Numbered from the stretch's first letter, positions 15,868 through 26,157 are shown. The stretch: DNA of 64,000 nt from Orrella dioscoreae (GCF_900089455.2 NZ_LT907988.1:3658001-3722000); one strand, 5' to 3'. Notes: generated from the letters alone by a model not told the origin. Program-made: numbers and translations.

Positions 15868-18535
15868 CGTCCTCCTGGCCGGCGGCGGGCCCGCCCGGCG
15901 GCTGGGTCAGCGGCAAGGTGATGCGCAGCGTGGTGCCGCGCCCTTGCGGGCCGGGGAACGCCTGCACCGTGCCGCCATGCGCGCCGATCATACCCTGGCA
16001 GATCGTCAGGCCCAGTCCCGTGCCGTGGCGGCCCCGGTCGCCCCGCTCGACGCTGTAGAACATGTCGAAGATGCGCTCGCGCTCGGCCTCGGGAATGCCC
16101 GGTCCCTGGTCGCTGACATCGACGCGCAGCCGGCCCTCGACGACGCTGGCGCGCACCTGCACGGCGGCCCCCTCGGGCGAGAACTTCGCGGCGTTCTCCA
16201 GCACGTTGAAGACCGCCTGCTCGACCAGCGCCGGATGCACCCAGATCTCGGGCAGCGCGGATGGCGCATCGATCTCCAGTTGCACGTCGGGCTGGTAACG
16301 GCGCAGGCGGCGCGCGGCCGACCCCAGCAGTTCATCCACGCCGATCCAGTCGCGGTTCAGCGCCAGGCCTTCGTGCCCCAGGCGCGTCATGTCCAGCAGG
16401 TTCTGGATGTAGCGGTCCAGCCGCTCGCCCTCGACCGTGATGGTGTCCAGCAGGCTGCGGCGGTCCTCCGGGGGCATCGCGTCGGCATAGCTCGACAGGC
16501 TGCTGGCCGCGCCGATCATGGCCGCCAGCGGCGAACGCAGGTCGTGCGACACCGACGACAGCAACGCGGAACGCAGGCGCTCGGTTTCGGCGCCCACACG
16601 CGCGGCCTGGAGGTCTGCCACCAGCCGGGTGCGCAGGGCCGCCTGGCCGATGTCGTCAATCATCGCCTCGGCCAGGCGACGCGCGGCATGTTCCTCGCGC
16701 GTCGCGCCATCCGCGTCGCGCAGGCCCACCACGCCCAGCGTGCCGCTGTCATGGCGCACCGGCAGGAAACGCCAGGACGCGCCCGCCAGGGTGTCGCTGC
16801 CCCTGCCCGTGGGCTGGCCATGCTGCTGCGACCAGTCGGCGGCGCGCTGGTCGATCTCCGACAGCGCCGCGGCTGGCGCGGGGCCGGTGGCCTCGCCGAT
16901 GCGTATCCACACCTGTCCGCCCAAGGCCGACTGCAAGGCGTCCCGGCCTGCGCGCATGACCTCGCCCAGATCGGCCGCGCTGGCCAGTTGGCGCCCCAAT
17001 GACTCCAGCGTGGCGGCATGCGTGTTCACCGCCCGCAACGCCAGGACCTGCGCGCGCAAGGCCGAGGCCAGGCGTCCCGCCAGCAGCGCCGCCAGCAGGA
17101 AGGCGCCAACGGTGACCAGCCCCTGCCGCGCGGTGATCTGGAAGGTCTCGCGCGGATCGATGAAGAAATAGGTGTAGCCCAGGAAGCAGAGGCCCGCCGT
17201 CACCACCGCGCCCGTCATGCCGGTGCGCGCGGCCACCGCCAGCACCGCCAGGATGAAGACCATGGACAGGTCGTCCATGCCCAGCCACGCTTGCGCGCCC
17301 CAGGCCAGCGCAATGGCTGCCGCGGTGGCCGCCACAGCCAGCAGCATGTCCTGGCCGCGCGGCGGCGTGAGCGCCTGGCGCCAGGCCTGGCGCGCGCGGG
17401 CGCGTACCGGTGGCGGGTTGACCAGCGTGATCTCGTAATGCGCGCCGCGCTGCAGCAAGCGCTGCGTCAGCGTGCGATTGAAGGCGCGCGCGATGGGACG
17501 TTCGCGGGTGCGGCCGATGAGGATGGCCGACACGCCGGCCCGCCCCGCGTAATCCAGCAAGGCATCGACCACGTCGGCGCCACGGATCGTCTCGGTCTCG
17601 CCGCCCAGCTTGCGGGCCAGCGAGAAGGCGCGGTCCAGTTCGCCCTGGCACGCCGCGTCGCGCCTGTCATGGGTGGCCACCGTCACCACCGTCCACGGCG
17701 CATCGCGCCGCTCGGCGATGCGCCGCGCGCGCCGCACCAGGTATTCCGACTGCCCGCCGCCATCGACGGCCACCAGCACGCGCGACCGCAAGGCGGGCCC
17801 CGCCAGGCCCCGCGCCGCGTGAGTGTCGCGCAGATCGCTGTCGACCCTTTCGGCCGCCGTCTGCATGGCCAGTTCGCGCAAGGCCGCCAGGTTCGATGGC
17901 GAGAAGAATGCCTGCAGGGCCTGCGTGGCAACCTCGGCCACGTAGACCTTGCCCTGGTTGAGCCGTTCGATCAGCTCGCGCGTGGGCAGGTCCACCAGGC
18001 GGATGTCGCGCAGCCGGTCCAGCACGGCGTCGGGCACGGTTTCCGCCACGCGCACGCCGGTGATCTCGTGCACCACGTCGTTCAGGCTTTCCAGGTGCTG
18101 GATGTTGACGGTGGCATAGACGTCGATGCCGGCGTCCAGCAACTCCATGACGTCCTGCCAGCGGCGCTCGTGGCGGCAGCCCGGCGCATTGCGATGCGCC
18201 AGTTCATCGACCAGGGCGATGCCGGGACGGCGGGCCAGCAGCGCATCGAGATCCATGTCCTCCAGCGTGCGGCACTGGTAGCGCAGGCGCCGGCGCGGCA
18301 GGACGTCCAGCCCCGCCACCAGCGCCTCGGTTTCGGGGCGGCCGTGCGTCTCGACCACGCCGATGACCACGTCCGCGCCCTGGCGGCGCAGCTCGCGCGC
18401 CCGCATGAGCATGGCGTAGGTCTTGCCCACGCCGGGCGCCGCGCCCAGGAACAGGGTGAGCCGCCCCGCGCCCTCGCGCTGGAGGGCGGTCACCAGGGCA
18501 TCGGCCTGCCGGTCGCGGTCACCGTGTTCGGTCAT
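15854..18535 (-). CDS. kdpD: KdpD potassium sensor histidine kinase
   Basis: 893 residues, the normal size. The N-terminal KdpD domain has a Walker A (GAAPGVGKT) and Walker B (IALVDELAH). A Usp-like domain follows near residues 250-370. Four closely spaced membrane helices lie around 400-500. A GAF-like region precedes the kinase core, with phosphoacceptor His664 in VSHDLRSPLAAM. The ATPase lobe has N (NVLENAAKFS), G1 (DQGPGIP) and G2 (GTGLGL) boxes. The protein ends in a run of five Asp. The start overlaps the kdpC stop (ATGA, 18532-18535). Confidence 0.97.
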   Translation of the reverse strand: MTEHGDRDRQADALVTALQREGAGRLTLFLGAAPGVGKTYAMLMRARELRRQGADVVIGVVETHGRPETEALVAGLDVLPRRRLRYQCRTLEDMDLDALLARRPGIALVDELAHRNAPGCRHERRWQDVMELLDAGIDVYATVNIQHLESLNDVVHEITGVRVAETVPDAVLDRLRDIRLVDLPTRELIERLNQGKVYVAEVATQALQAFFSPSNLAALRELAMQTAAERVDSDLRDTHAARGLAGPALRSRVLVAVDGGGQSEYLVRRARRIAERRDAPWTVVTVATHDRRDAACQGELDRAFSLARKLGGETETIRGADVVDALLDYAGRAGVSAILIGRTRERPIARAFNRTLTQRLLQRGAHYEITLVNPPPVRARARQAWRQALTPPRGQDMLLAVAATAAAIALAWGAQAWLGMDDLSMVFILAVLAVAARTGMTGAVVTAGLCFLGYTYFFIDPRETFQITARQGLVTVGAFLLAALLAGRLASALRAQVLALRAVNTHAATLESLGRQLASAADLGEVMRAGRDALQSALGGQVWIRIGEATGPAPAAALSEIDQRAADWSQQHGQPTGRGSDTLAGASWRFLPVRHDSGTLGVVGLRDADGATREEHAARRLAEAMIDDIGQAALRTRLVADLQAARVGAETERLRSALLSSVSHDLRSPLAAMIGAASSLSSYADAMPPEDRRSLLDTITVEGERLDRYIQNLLDMTRLGHEGLALNRDWIGVDELLGSAARRLRRYQPDVQLEIDAPSALPEIWVHPALVEQAVFNVLENAAKFSPEGAAVQVRASVVEGRLRVDVSDQGPGIPEAERERIFDMFYSVERGDRGRHGTGLGLTICQGMIGAHGGTVQAFPGPQGRGTTLRITLPLTQPPGGPAAGQEDDDDD

Positions 18536-19194
18536 GGGCGCATAGTATCCAAGGCCAGGTTCAATTTCAGCACGTGCACGCGCGGCGCGCCCAGCACGCC
18601 GAACTGCGCGGCCTCGGTGTGCGCCGCCACCGCGGCACGCACGCGCTCGGGCGCCAGCCCGCGCGCGCGCGCCACGCGCGCCACCTGGATCTCTGCGGCG
18701 GCAGGGCTGATGTGCGGATCCACGCCGCTGCCGGATTGGGTGACGAGATCGTCCGGCACGGCCTCGGGCGGCACGCCTTCGCGGGCGGCCACGGCGGCGG
18801 TGGCCCCGGCGATGCGCCGCTGCGCATCGGGGTTGCTGCGCGCCTGGTTGCTGCCCGCCATCGCCATCGGGTCATGGCTGGCGGACGATGGGCGCGAGTG
18901 GAAATACGTGTCGCCCGCGAATGGCTGGCCCACCCAGGCCGAGCCCACGATCCTGCCATCGCGCTGGATCAGGCTGCCGGCGGCCTGCCCGGGAAACAGC
19001 AGGCCGCCCAGGCTGGCCGTGGCCGCGGCATAGGCCAGGCCGAAGCCCAGCAGCGAGATGGCCGCGAAGCCCAGGCTGGCGCGCAGCAGGCCGCCCTGGC
19101 GGCGGGCGGGCCTGGCCGCTGCCGGCGCCTCATGGCGCGGCTGCGGATCGCGCGCGGCGGAGGGAAGAAGGGTATCGGTGCTTTCGGTACGCAT
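18532..19194 (-). CDS. kdpC: KdpC subunit of the potassium-transporting ATPase
   Basis: 220 residues with one N-terminal membrane helix (LGFAAISLLGFGLAYAAATA) after a basic, alanine- and proline-rich cytosolic extension of about 40 residues, longer than usual. The periplasmic part has the family signatures FAGDTYFHSRPS, GSNQARSNP and DLVTQSGSGVDPHISP. It stabilises the KdpAB complex. The gap to kdpB is 14 bases, and it overlaps kdpD by four. Confidence 0.96.
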   Translation of the reverse strand: MRTESTDTLLPSAARDPQPRHEAPAAARPARRQGGLLRASLGFAAISLLGFGLAYAAATASLGGLLFPGQAAGSLIQRDGRIVGSAWVGQPFAGDTYFHSRPSSASHDPMAMAGSNQARSNPDAQRRIAGATAAVAAREGVPPEAVPDDLVTQSGSGVDPHISPAAAEIQVARVARARGLAPERVRAAVAAHTEAAQFGVLGAPRVHVLKLNLALDTMRP

Positions 19195-19208
19195 GAGGGT
19201 GTGCCTCT

Positions 19209-21302
19209 TCAGAACAGGCCCGGCGCCGACAGCGCCAGGTCGATGAGCTTGATGCCGGCGAAAGGCAGCAGCACGCCGCCCACGCCATAGACCAGCATGT
19301 TCCGGCGCAGCAGCGCCGTGGCGCTGGCCGGCGTGAAGCGCACGCCACGCAATGCCAGCGGGATCAGCAGCGGAATGATGAGGGCGTTGAAGATGAGCGC
19401 CGACAGCACCGCGCTGGCCGGGCTGGACAGCTGCATGACGTTCAACGCCGCCATCTGCGGCAGCGCCCCCGCGAACAGCGCGGGCAGGATCGCGAAGTAC
19501 TTCGACACGTCGTTGGCCAGCGAGAATGTCGTCAGGGCGCCACGCGTGATGAGCTGCTGCTTGCCCACCTCGACCACCGCCAGCAGCTTGGCCGGATCGG
19601 AGTCCAGGTCCACCATGTTGCCCGCCTCCTTGGCGGCCTGCGTGCCGGCGTTCATGGCCAGGCCCACGTCGGCCTGCGCCAGCGCCGGCGCGTCGTTGGT
19701 GCCGTCGCCCACCATCGCCACCAGGTGGCCCTTGGCCTGCTCCTGGCGGATCAGCGCCAGCTTGTCCTCGGGGCGGGCCTGGGCCACGAAATCATCCACG
19801 CCGGCCTCCGCCGCGATGGCGGCAGCGGTCAGCGGGTTGTCGCCCGTCACCATGACCGTGCGCACGCCCATCTCGCGCAGGCGGGCGAAGCGCGCCTTCA
19901 CACCGTGCTTGACCACGTCCGACAGGGCGATCACGCCCAGCGCCTGTGCGCCGTCGGCCACGACGAGCGGTGTGGCGCCGGCGCGCGCGACCTTGTCGAC
20001 ACGGTCGCGCAGCGCCTCGGGCACCTGGCCCCCACGCTCGCGCACCGCGTCGAACACTGCGTCGGCAGCCCCCTTTCTCAGGCTGCGCAATGCGCCATCG
20101 GCGCCAGGCAGGTCCACGCCGGACATGCGCGTGCGGGCACTGAACTCGACCGCCTGCGCCGCCCGAGGCGCCCGGCTGTCCGAGCCCTGGGCACGTGCCA
20201 GCTTCGCGATGGACTTGCCCTCGGGCGTGGGGTCCGCCAGCGATGCCAGCAAGGCGGCCTCGCGCAACACGGCGACATCGATGCCGGGCGCGGGATGGAA
20301 CGCGGTTGCGCTGCGGTCGCCATGCGTGATCGTGCCGGTCTTGTCCAGCAGCAGGATGTCCACGTCACCCGCCACTTCGACTGCCTTGCCCGACTTGGCA
20401 AGCACGTTGGCCGACAGGGCGCGGTTCATCCCGGCGATGCCGATGGCCGGCAGCAGGCCGCCGATGGTGGTGGGAATCAGGCAGACCAGCAGCGCCACCA
20501 GCACCACCGGATCGATGGCCAGCCCCACGAAGCCCGCGATGGCAGGCAGCGACAGCACAACCACGAGGAAGATCGCCGTCATGGTGGTCAGGAGGATCGA
20601 CAGCGCGATCTCGTTGGGCGTCTTCTGCCGATTGGCCCCTTCGACCAGGGCGATCATGCGGTCCAGGAAACTGTCGCCCTGCGCGGCGGTCACGCGCACC
20701 ACGATGTGGTCGGACAACACCTTGGTGCCGCCGATGACGCTGGAACGATCGGTGCCCGCCTCGCGCAGCACCGGCGCGGACTCGCCGGTGACGGCCGCCT
20801 CGTTCACCGTCGCCAGGCCCTCGATGATCTCGCCGTCGGCGGGAATCATCTCACCCGCCTCGATCTCGACCAGATCGCCGGCCTGCAAGGACGCGGCCGC
20901 CACGCGGGTCCACTGGCGGTCGTTCAGGCCGTTGAGACGGCGCGCCGTCAGGTCTCGGCGGGCCTGCCGCAGGGATGCGGCCTGGCCGCGCCCGCGCGCC
21001 TCGGCCACGGCCTCGGCGAAGTTCGCGAACAGGACCGTGATGAACAATGTTGCCGTGACGCTCCAGCCGAACACCGGCGCGCTGCGGCCCGCGAGCGTCA
21101 GCAGCGCGGTGACGATGGTGCCGCCCCAGACCACGGCGATGACTGGCTGGCGGATCACGTGGACGATGGACAGCTTGGCGAAGGAAGCCCAAAGCGCGGC
21201 GCGCAGCCCCTCAGCGTCCAGGCCGGCGGCGCGATGCGCGCGGACTGGCGCGGCGGCGCTCCCAACGTCGGCCGCGGGCAGATCAGGCAGATTGGATTGC
21301 AT
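19209..21302 (-). CDS. kdpB: KdpB, P-type ATPase subunit of the potassium pump
   Basis: 697 residues, the usual length. The phosphorylated Asp320 is in DKTGTIT. The actuator motif is TGES, the membrane segment has CLIPTTIGG, and the hinge motif is [12 protein letters not shown]. It hydrolyses ATP to drive potassium through KdpA. It is followed by kdpC 14 bases downstream and preceded by kdpA 19 bases upstream, in one operon on the minus strand. An 1126-residue antisense frame across this region is a codon-bias shadow. Confidence 0.98.
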   Translation of the reverse strand: MQSNLPDLPAADVGSAAAPVRAHRAAGLDAEGLRAALWASFAKLSIVHVIRQPVIAVVWGGTIVTALLTLAGRSAPVFGWSVTATLFITVLFANFAEAVAEARGRGQAASLRQARRDLTARRLNGLNDRQWTRVAAASLQAGDLVEIEAGEMIPADGEIIEGLATVNEAAVTGESAPVLREAGTDRSSVIGGTKVLSDHIVVRVTAAQGDSFLDRMIALVEGANRQKTPNEIALSILLTTMTAIFLVVVLSLPAIAGFVGLAIDPVVLVALLVCLIPTTIGGLLPAIGIAGMNRALSANVLAKSGKAVEVAGDVDILLLDKTGTITHGDRSATAFHPAPGIDVAVLREAALLASLADPTPEGKSIAKLARAQGSDSRAPRAAQAVEFSARTRMSGVDLPGADGALRSLRKGAADAVFDAVRERGGQVPEALRDRVDKVARAGATPLVVADGAQALGVIALSDVVKHGVKARFARLREMGVRTVMVTGDNPLTAAAIAAEAGVDDFVAQARPEDKLALIRQEQAKGHLVAMVGDGTNDAPALAQADVGLAMNAGTQAAKEAGNMVDLDSDPAKLLAVVEVGKQQLITRGALTTFSLANDVSKYFAILPALFAGALPQMAALNVMQLSSPASAVLSALIFNALIIPLLIPLALRGVRFTPASATALLRRNMLVYGVGGVLLPFAGIKLIDLALSAPGLF

Positions 21303-21321
21303 GGCGAATTCCTCTTGCCGC

Positions 21322-23043
21322 TTATCGCGGCAGCAGCGAAAGATGGTCGGCCACCGGGCCCAGCACCAGCACGGGCATGAACTGCAGCAGCACCAGGATG
21401 ACGATGATGGCCAGCAGCGTGAGCGCGAAAGTCGGTGTCTCGACCCTCAGGCTGCCTGCAGTCTCGGGCGCTGGCCGCTTGGCGGCGAGCAAGGCGGCCA
21501 CGGCCAGCGGGATGATCAGGCCGGGGAAACGCCCCAGCAGCAGGGCCGCCGTCGCGCTCAGGTTCCACCAATACGTCGCGTCGCCCAGGCCTTCGAAGCC
21601 CGACCCGTTGTTGGCGAACGCGGAAAGGTATTCATAGAACACCTGGCTGATGCCATGGAAGCCGGGGTTCGACACGCCCGACGCGTCGGGCATGGCCAGC
21701 GTCGCGGCAGTCAGCCCGAGCAGCACGAGCGGTTGCAGCAGCACCAGCACGGCCAGCAACCGGATCTCGGGCGCCTCGATCTTGCGTCCGAAAAGCTCCG
21801 GGCTGCGGCCTGTCATGAGCCCGGCGATGAATACGCCCAACAGCAGATAGACGAGGAACTGCTGCAAGCCGCAACCCACGCCGCCCCAGATGGCGTTGAT
21901 CAGCATGTTCGCCATCGCCCCCAGGCCGGTCAACGGCGCGGCCGAGTCGTGCATCATGTTGACCGACCCGTTGTTGACCTGCGTGGTCAAGGATGCCCAG
22001 GCCGCGGAGGCCGTCACGCCCAGGCGGACCTCCTTGCCCTCCATGATGGCGGGCGCATCTGCGCCCTCGACCCAGATCATGGCGCCGGTCGACACGATCG
22101 ACATGAACAACATGCAGCCCATGACCATGAGGCCAAAGCGGGGCCGCCGGGTGAAGGGACCGATCATGAAGATCACGCCGACGGGCACGAGCAGGATGGC
22201 AAGCATCTCCAGGAAGTTGCTCAGGGGCGTCGGATTCTCGAGCGGCACGGAACTGTTCGGCCCATACCAGCCGCCACCGTTGCTGCCCAGTTGCTTGGCC
22301 GCCACCATCGGCGCCACGGGGCCCAGGGGGATCTTCTGCTCGGACATCCCGGCGGAGGCATCCAGCGGCGTGGCGACCGGCCCGCCCGACAGGGTGGAGG
22401 GCACGCCCTGCGAGGTCAGCAACAGCGCCCAGGCCAGGCACAAGGGCAGCATCACGCGCACGGCCAGCCGCAGTACGTCGGCCCAGTAATTTCCGACATC
22501 GACGGCATCGGCGCGCGCGCCACCCTCGGGCGACGGCGCCACCTGCGCCGCGGCGCTGTCCTCGGGCCGGCGCCCGCCGAACAGGCCTCGCAACGTGGCG
22601 GCGAGCACCCCCAAGGCCATCAGCGGCGTGACGACCTGCAATCCGGTGACAGCCACCATCTGCGCCAGATAGGATAGCTGGGCTTGCCCGCTGTAGTGCT
22701 GCTGGTTGGTGTTGGTCAGGAAAGACACGGCCGTGTGCAGGGCGAGGTCCCAGCGCATGTTGGGCACGCCGTCGGGATTGAGCGGCAGCCAGGCCTGCGT
22801 GATGAAAACCAGCCACGCAAGCAAAAGCAGCGCGCCGCTGCTTGCCGCGAATGCCGCCGCATAGCCGCGCCAGCCCATGCCCCGGGCCGGATCAGTGCCC
22901 AGCAGCCGATAGATGGGCCTTTCGATCCACAGGAAAAGCCCATCGAACCGCGAGGGCTCCCCGCGCAAGACCCGCGCCAGGTAGTGTCCCAGCGGCCAGC
23001 CCAACGCCAGCGCTGCCGCGAAGACGAGAAGAACGTCGATCAT
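21322..23043 (-). CDS. kdpA: KdpA, potassium-translocating subunit
   Basis: 573 residues with about ten membrane helices and the four selectivity-filter repeats: [37 protein letters not shown] and [12 protein letters not shown]. The start is the ATG at 23043, with a GGGGAG Shine-Dalgarno sequence eight bases upstream; a longer frame continues upstream without support. No kdpF-like peptide is visible in front of it. A nine-residue frame (MISFWGAVT) ends in an ATGA overlap with the kdpA start, but it does not resemble KdpF. Confidence 0.97.
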   Translation of the reverse strand: MIDVLLVFAAALALGWPLGHYLARVLRGEPSRFDGLFLWIERPIYRLLGTDPARGMGWRGYAAAFAASSGALLLLAWLVFITQAWLPLNPDGVPNMRWDLALHTAVSFLTNTNQQHYSGQAQLSYLAQMVAVTGLQVVTPLMALGVLAATLRGLFGGRRPEDSAAAQVAPSPEGGARADAVDVGNYWADVLRLAVRVMLPLCLAWALLLTSQGVPSTLSGGPVATPLDASAGMSEQKIPLGPVAPMVAAKQLGSNGGGWYGPNSSVPLENPTPLSNFLEMLAILLVPVGVIFMIGPFTRRPRFGLMVMGCMLFMSIVSTGAMIWVEGADAPAIMEGKEVRLGVTASAAWASLTTQVNNGSVNMMHDSAAPLTGLGAMANMLINAIWGGVGCGLQQFLVYLLLGVFIAGLMTGRSPELFGRKIEAPEIRLLAVLVLLQPLVLLGLTAATLAMPDASGVSNPGFHGISQVFYEYLSAFANNGSGFEGLGDATYWWNLSATAALLLGRFPGLIIPLAVAALLAAKRPAPETAGSLRVETPTFALTLLAIIVILVLLQFMPVLVLGPVADHLSLLPR

Positions 23044-23098
23044 GTCACTGCTCCCCAGAAGGAAATCATCCAGCGGCTGGCAGTATCGATTCGGAACC

Positions 23099-23147
23099 CG
23101 TAACTTCTCCATGCCACGCTCGCTGGCCGCGCGTAACTTCCGCGTAA
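23099..23147 (-). promoter_or_regulatory. repeat array upstream of kdpA, candidate KdpE operator
   Basis: On the plus strand CGTAACTTC occurs at 23099-23107 and again at 23132-23140, and a partial copy CGTAAAATC starts at 23143. The offsets are 33 and 11 bases, whole helical turns. OmpR/PhoB-family regulators such as KdpE bind direct repeats with about 11-bp spacing. The array is 56 to 104 bases upstream of the kdpA start. It overlaps the ATG I gave to the divergent ATPase at 23111, so that start or this site may be wrong. Confidence 0.35.
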
Positions 23148-23824
23148 AATCTGCGTGCCCGCCTCCAGACACCCCGCCTCCACCGCCTGTCCTCGACTTG
23201 GTTCTCCCCGCCTTCCCCTGCGCCGGCACGTTGACCCTGCGCGGCCTGCGCCAGGCCGACCGGGGGCCCTACGACCTGCAACTGCCGCCCGGCACCTGCG
23301 CGCTGGTGACCGGCCGCTCGGGCGCGGGCAAATCACGGCTGTTGCGCATGGCGGCCGATCTCGATCCTCACGAAGGCCAGGCATGGCTGGGCGAGCGCGC
23401 GCGCGACACCATGCCCGCCCCCCTCTGGCGCCGCCAGGTCTGCTATGTGCCGGCGGAGCCGGGCTGGTGGGACGACAGCGTGCGCGCGCACTTCCCGCAT
23501 GCCGAATTGGCGGCGCCGCTGCTGGCGCGCCTGGGCCTGCCCGACGACATCCTGGACGCCCCCGTGGCGCGGCTTTCCACTGGCGAACGCCAGCGTCTGG
23601 CCTTGCTGCGCGCGCTCAGCCCATGCCTGCGTTGCCTGCTGCTGGACGAGCCCACTGCCGCGCTGGACCCCGACACCGCGCAACGCGTCGTCGCGTTGCT
23701 GCAGGACGTGAAGGCCGCAGGCGTGGCGATCCTGCTGGTCACCCACCATCCCGGCCAGTTCGATGCGCTGGCAGACGTCCGCCACGCGCTGGCGCCCGGC
23801 GGCCTGGAAAGGCAGCAGCCATGA
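23111..23824 (+). CDS. ABC transporter ATP-binding protein, FetA (YbbL)-like
   Basis: A compact ATPase of about 237 residues. It has Walker A GRSGAGKS, a signature reduced to LSTGERQR, Walker B CLLLDEPTAALD and the switch His in VTHHPGQF. Together with the next gene it matches FetAB (YbbL-YbbM), linked in E. coli to iron export and peroxide resistance. The start is uncertain: ATG 23111 gives a proline-rich leader, while TTG codons at 23198 and 23231 lie nearer to the conserved core. It overlaps the permease start by four bases (ATGA). It is divergent from kdpA. Confidence 0.85.
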   Translation: MPRSLAARNFRVKSACPPPDTPPPPPVLDLVLPAFPCAGTLTLRGLRQADRGPYDLQLPPGTCALVTGRSGAGKSRLLRMAADLDPHEGQAWLGERARDTMPAPLWRRQVCYVPAEPGWWDDSVRAHFPHAELAAPLLARLGLPDDILDAPVARLSTGERQRLALLRALSPCLRCLLLDEPTAALDPDTAQRVVALLQDVKAAGVAILLVTHHPGQFDALADVRHALAPGGLERQQP

Positions 23825-24639
23825 CGCCGCTCCTTCTCAGCCCGCTGGATCTCGCCATCGCCGCGCTGCTGCTCGTGGGCAGCGCCTGCCTGTCGGTCTG
23901 GCTGTCCCTGGGGGTGCAGCGCCCGCTGCTGGTGGCGGCTGCCCGCATGGTCGTCCAGTTGCTGCTGGTGGGCTTGATCCTGCAGAAGGTGCTGGCCACC
24001 GCCTCGCCCTGGCTGACGGCGCTGGTCGTGCTGGCCATGATGGGCGCGGCCAGCCATGCCGTGGGCACCCGTCAGCGCCAGGGCCTGCGCGGCCCGTGGA
24101 TGCTGGGGCTGAGCACGACCGTGGTGAGCGTGACCACGCTGGCGGTGACCTTGCTCGCCTTGCAGACGGCGCTGCGGCCCGACCCCTGGTACGACGCGCG
24201 CCATGCCATTCCGCTGGCGGGCATCGTGCTGGGTGGCGTCATGAACGCGGCCAGCCTGGCACTGAACGATCTCTTTCACGCGGTGCGCCGCGAGCGGACC
24301 GCCATCGAGGCCCGCCTGGCATTGGGCGCCAGCCGCCGCGAAGCCTTCCAGGGCGTGGCGCGGCGGGCGGTGCTGACGGGCATCATGCCGCACGTGAACC
24401 AGATGACGGCGGCCGGCATCATCACCCTGCCCGGCATCATGACCGGCCAGGTCCTGGCCGGCATGGACCCGATGGAAGCCGCCAAGTACCAGATCCTGCT
24501 GATGTGCCTGCTGGGCGCCGGCAGCCTGCTGGCCGCCGTCGGCGCCACCAGTCTGGCGGTTCGGCGGCTGAGCGATACGCGCGACAGGCTGCGGCTGGAT
24601 CGGCTGCGGGACCCGGCGCGGACAGGCAGGAAGCCGTGA
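23821..24639 (+). CDS. ABC transporter permease, FetB (YbbM/UPF0014)-like
   Basis: A 272-residue inner-membrane protein with about seven helices. UPF0014 hallmarks include RMVVQLLLVGLIL, GGVMNAASLALN, and the segment MPHVNQMTAAGIITLPGIMT followed by GQVLAGMDP. The family forms the membrane part of the FetAB exporter. It is coupled to its ATPase by an ATGA overlap. The substrate here is inferred only from the family. Confidence 0.92.
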   Translation: MTPLLLSPLDLAIAALLLVGSACLSVWLSLGVQRPLLVAAARMVVQLLLVGLILQKVLATASPWLTALVVLAMMGAASHAVGTRQRQGLRGPWMLGLSTTVVSVTTLAVTLLALQTALRPDPWYDARHAIPLAGIVLGGVMNAASLALNDLFHAVRRERTAIEARLALGASRREAFQGVARRAVLTGIMPHVNQMTAAGIITLPGIMTGQVLAGMDPMEAAKYQILLMCLLGAGSLLAAVGATSLAVRRLSDTRDRLRLDRLRDPARTGRKP

Positions 24640-24859
24640 CGGGCGGCCCGTCCTGCTTGCCCGGCAGGCGTCCGCCGGGCACATATTTTGAAACATGTTC
24701 CCGGGGGGCGTCCCTGGTTAACCCCCTGGCCGTACGCAGCCTGCCTGGCGTACAGTGACGGCAAGTTGCCCAACGAGGCAACCCGCCATTTTCACCGGGC
24801 GGAAATAGAACAACAGTGGATGCAGCGCTTTACCTGGTTTCAGCTATGAAGGGGTAACC
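24640..24859 (+). promoter_or_regulatory. leader of the SCPU pilus operon with two inverted repeats
   Basis: The 220-base gap has no gene. It contains GTACGC-N10-GCGTAC (24732-24753) and TTGCC-N6-GGCAA (24766-24781), both exact. The strong ribosome site GAAGGGG at 24847-24853 serves the ATG at 24860. The repeats may be operators or mRNA structure. I cannot place a convincing -35/-10 pair. Confidence 0.35.
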
Positions 24860-25369
24860 ATGAAGCACATCCAACGCCGCATGCTCGCCGCCGTGGCCGC
24901 CTGCGCCCTGCCCTGTGCCGGCCATGCCCAGTTCACCCGAACGGCCACCGCCACGTTCCCTGTCACCCTGACCATCACATCGAATTGCGTCATCAGCGCG
25001 GCGCCGCTGGCTTTCGGCTCGACCTCGCTGCTGACGACCAACCTCGACTTCCAGAGCACGGTCAACATCACCTGCACCAACAGCACCCCTTACGCCGTGG
25101 GACTGGACGAGGGCACCGGCACCGGCTCCACGGGCACCACGCGCTTCATGGCGGGCACGACGTCCGGCAATACGTCCACCGTCAGCTACCAACTGTATCG
25201 CGACGCGAACTACACCGACGTCTGGGGCGTGACCGTGGGCACCAATACCGTCAGCGGCACGGGCAATGGCAGCGCGCAGCCCATTCCGGTGTATGGCCGC
25301 GTTCCGCCGCAGGCGGCGCCCACCCCCGACAGCTACACCTCCACCGTCACCGCCACGGTCAATTTTTGA
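24860..25369 (+). CDS. SCPU-domain pilus major subunit (Csu-type)
   Basis: 169 residues: a signal peptide of about 22 residues ending at AGHAQ, then one spore-coat-U (SCPU) domain. Typical features are the first strand TFPVTLTITSNCVIS, the second cysteine in VNITCTNSTPYAVGLDEG, the middle YQLYRD strand with a following Trp (VWG), and the end VYGRVPPQAAP to DSYTSTVTATVNF. The hydrophobic C-terminal strand is what the chaperone and neighbouring subunits would engage. As the first gene, with its own strong ribosome site, it is the likely main rod subunit of an archaic chaperone-usher pilus used in biofilm attachment. Confidence 0.9.
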   Translation: MKHIQRRMLAAVAACALPCAGHAQFTRTATATFPVTLTITSNCVISAAPLAFGSTSLLTTNLDFQSTVNITCTNSTPYAVGLDEGTGTGSTGTTRFMAGTTSGNTSTVSYQLYRDANYTDVWGVTVGTNTVSGTGNGSAQPIPVYGRVPPQAAPTPDSYTSTVTATVNF

Positions 25370-25383
25370 ACCGGGCGGCACAG

Positions 25384-26109
25384 ATGGCGACGCCCAAGAT
25401 ATGGCGGCGTCTGACAGGATTTTGCCTGGCAACGTGCGCGGCAGGCGTACTGGCCCAGGGCACCAGCCTGCAGATATCCCCCGTCCAGATCCACCTTTCA
25501 CTGGCGCAGCAAGCCACCACCCTGACGTTGCGCAACGCAAGCAGCGAGCCCATGTATGGCCAGGTGCGAGTCTTCGCCTGGCGCCAACGCGATGGCGAGG
25601 ACGTACTCGATCCCACGCAGGAAATCGTCGTCACGCCGCCGCTCATCCAGGTCGCGCCCGGCACCACGCAGGTCATCCGCCTGCTGCGCATGGGCAGCGC
25701 GGACAAAGGGGAACGCGCCTACCGCCTCATCATCGACGAGATTGCCAAGCCCATGCCCGACCCCGTGTCCGGCGTCCAGGTGCGGCTGCGCTATTCGGTG
25801 CCGGTCTTCATCGGCGGCGGGGCGGGCAAGCCGCAGGAGGAACTGCGCTGGATGGTGTCGCGGCGCGGCCAGGATTGGGTGCTGCGCGTGGCCAATGCAG
25901 GCCCGTATCGGGCGCAGATCAGCGCGGTGACGCTGACCGCGGGTGGCAGGACACAGTCGCTGGGCGAAGGCTTGCTGGGGTATGCGCTTTCCAGCAGCGA
26001 GCGCGAGTGGGTGTTGCCCTTTTCCCTGCCCGAACAAGGGCCCGTCACCGTGCGAGCCACCGTGAATACGCAAGCACTGGAAGCGACGGCGGCAAGGCCC
26101 GCGCCGTAG
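25384..26109 (+). CDS. periplasmic pilus chaperone (Csu-type, PapD-like)
   Basis: 241 residues with a signal peptide (to about VLAQG) and the two immunoglobulin-like domains of pilus chaperones. The N-domain has LQISPVQIHLSLAQQATTLTLRN, and the G1-strand region is QVIRLLRMG. The C-domain has the family's RYSVPVFIGGGAG. It folds and delivers SCPU subunits to the usher. It starts 14 bases after the first subunit gene. It resembles CsuC rather than FimC in length and sequence. Confidence 0.92.
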   Translation: MATPKIWRRLTGFCLATCAAGVLAQGTSLQISPVQIHLSLAQQATTLTLRNASSEPMYGQVRVFAWRQRDGEDVLDPTQEIVVTPPLIQVAPGTTQVIRLLRMGSADKGERAYRLIIDEIAKPMPDPVSGVQVRLRYSVPVFIGGGAGKPQEELRWMVSRRGQDWVLRVANAGPYRAQISAVTLTAGGRTQSLGEGLLGYALSSSEREWVLPFSLPEQGPVTVRATVNTQALEATAARPAP

Positions 26110-26157
26110 CGCCCCCTCTCATGTACGCCATGCCGCCTCGCGACCGCAACGACAACC

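Noticed and set aside
19297-22677. 1126-residue open frame on the plus strand opposite kdpB and kdpA
   Set aside because: It is fully antisense to two proteins with every expected motif, and its composition is Ser/Ala/Arg-rich, the mark of GC-driven antisense frames.
23040-23069. Nine-residue frame MISFWGAVT as a KdpF or leader peptide
   Set aside because: It is too short and unlike KdpF; the ATGA overlap with kdpA may be chance.
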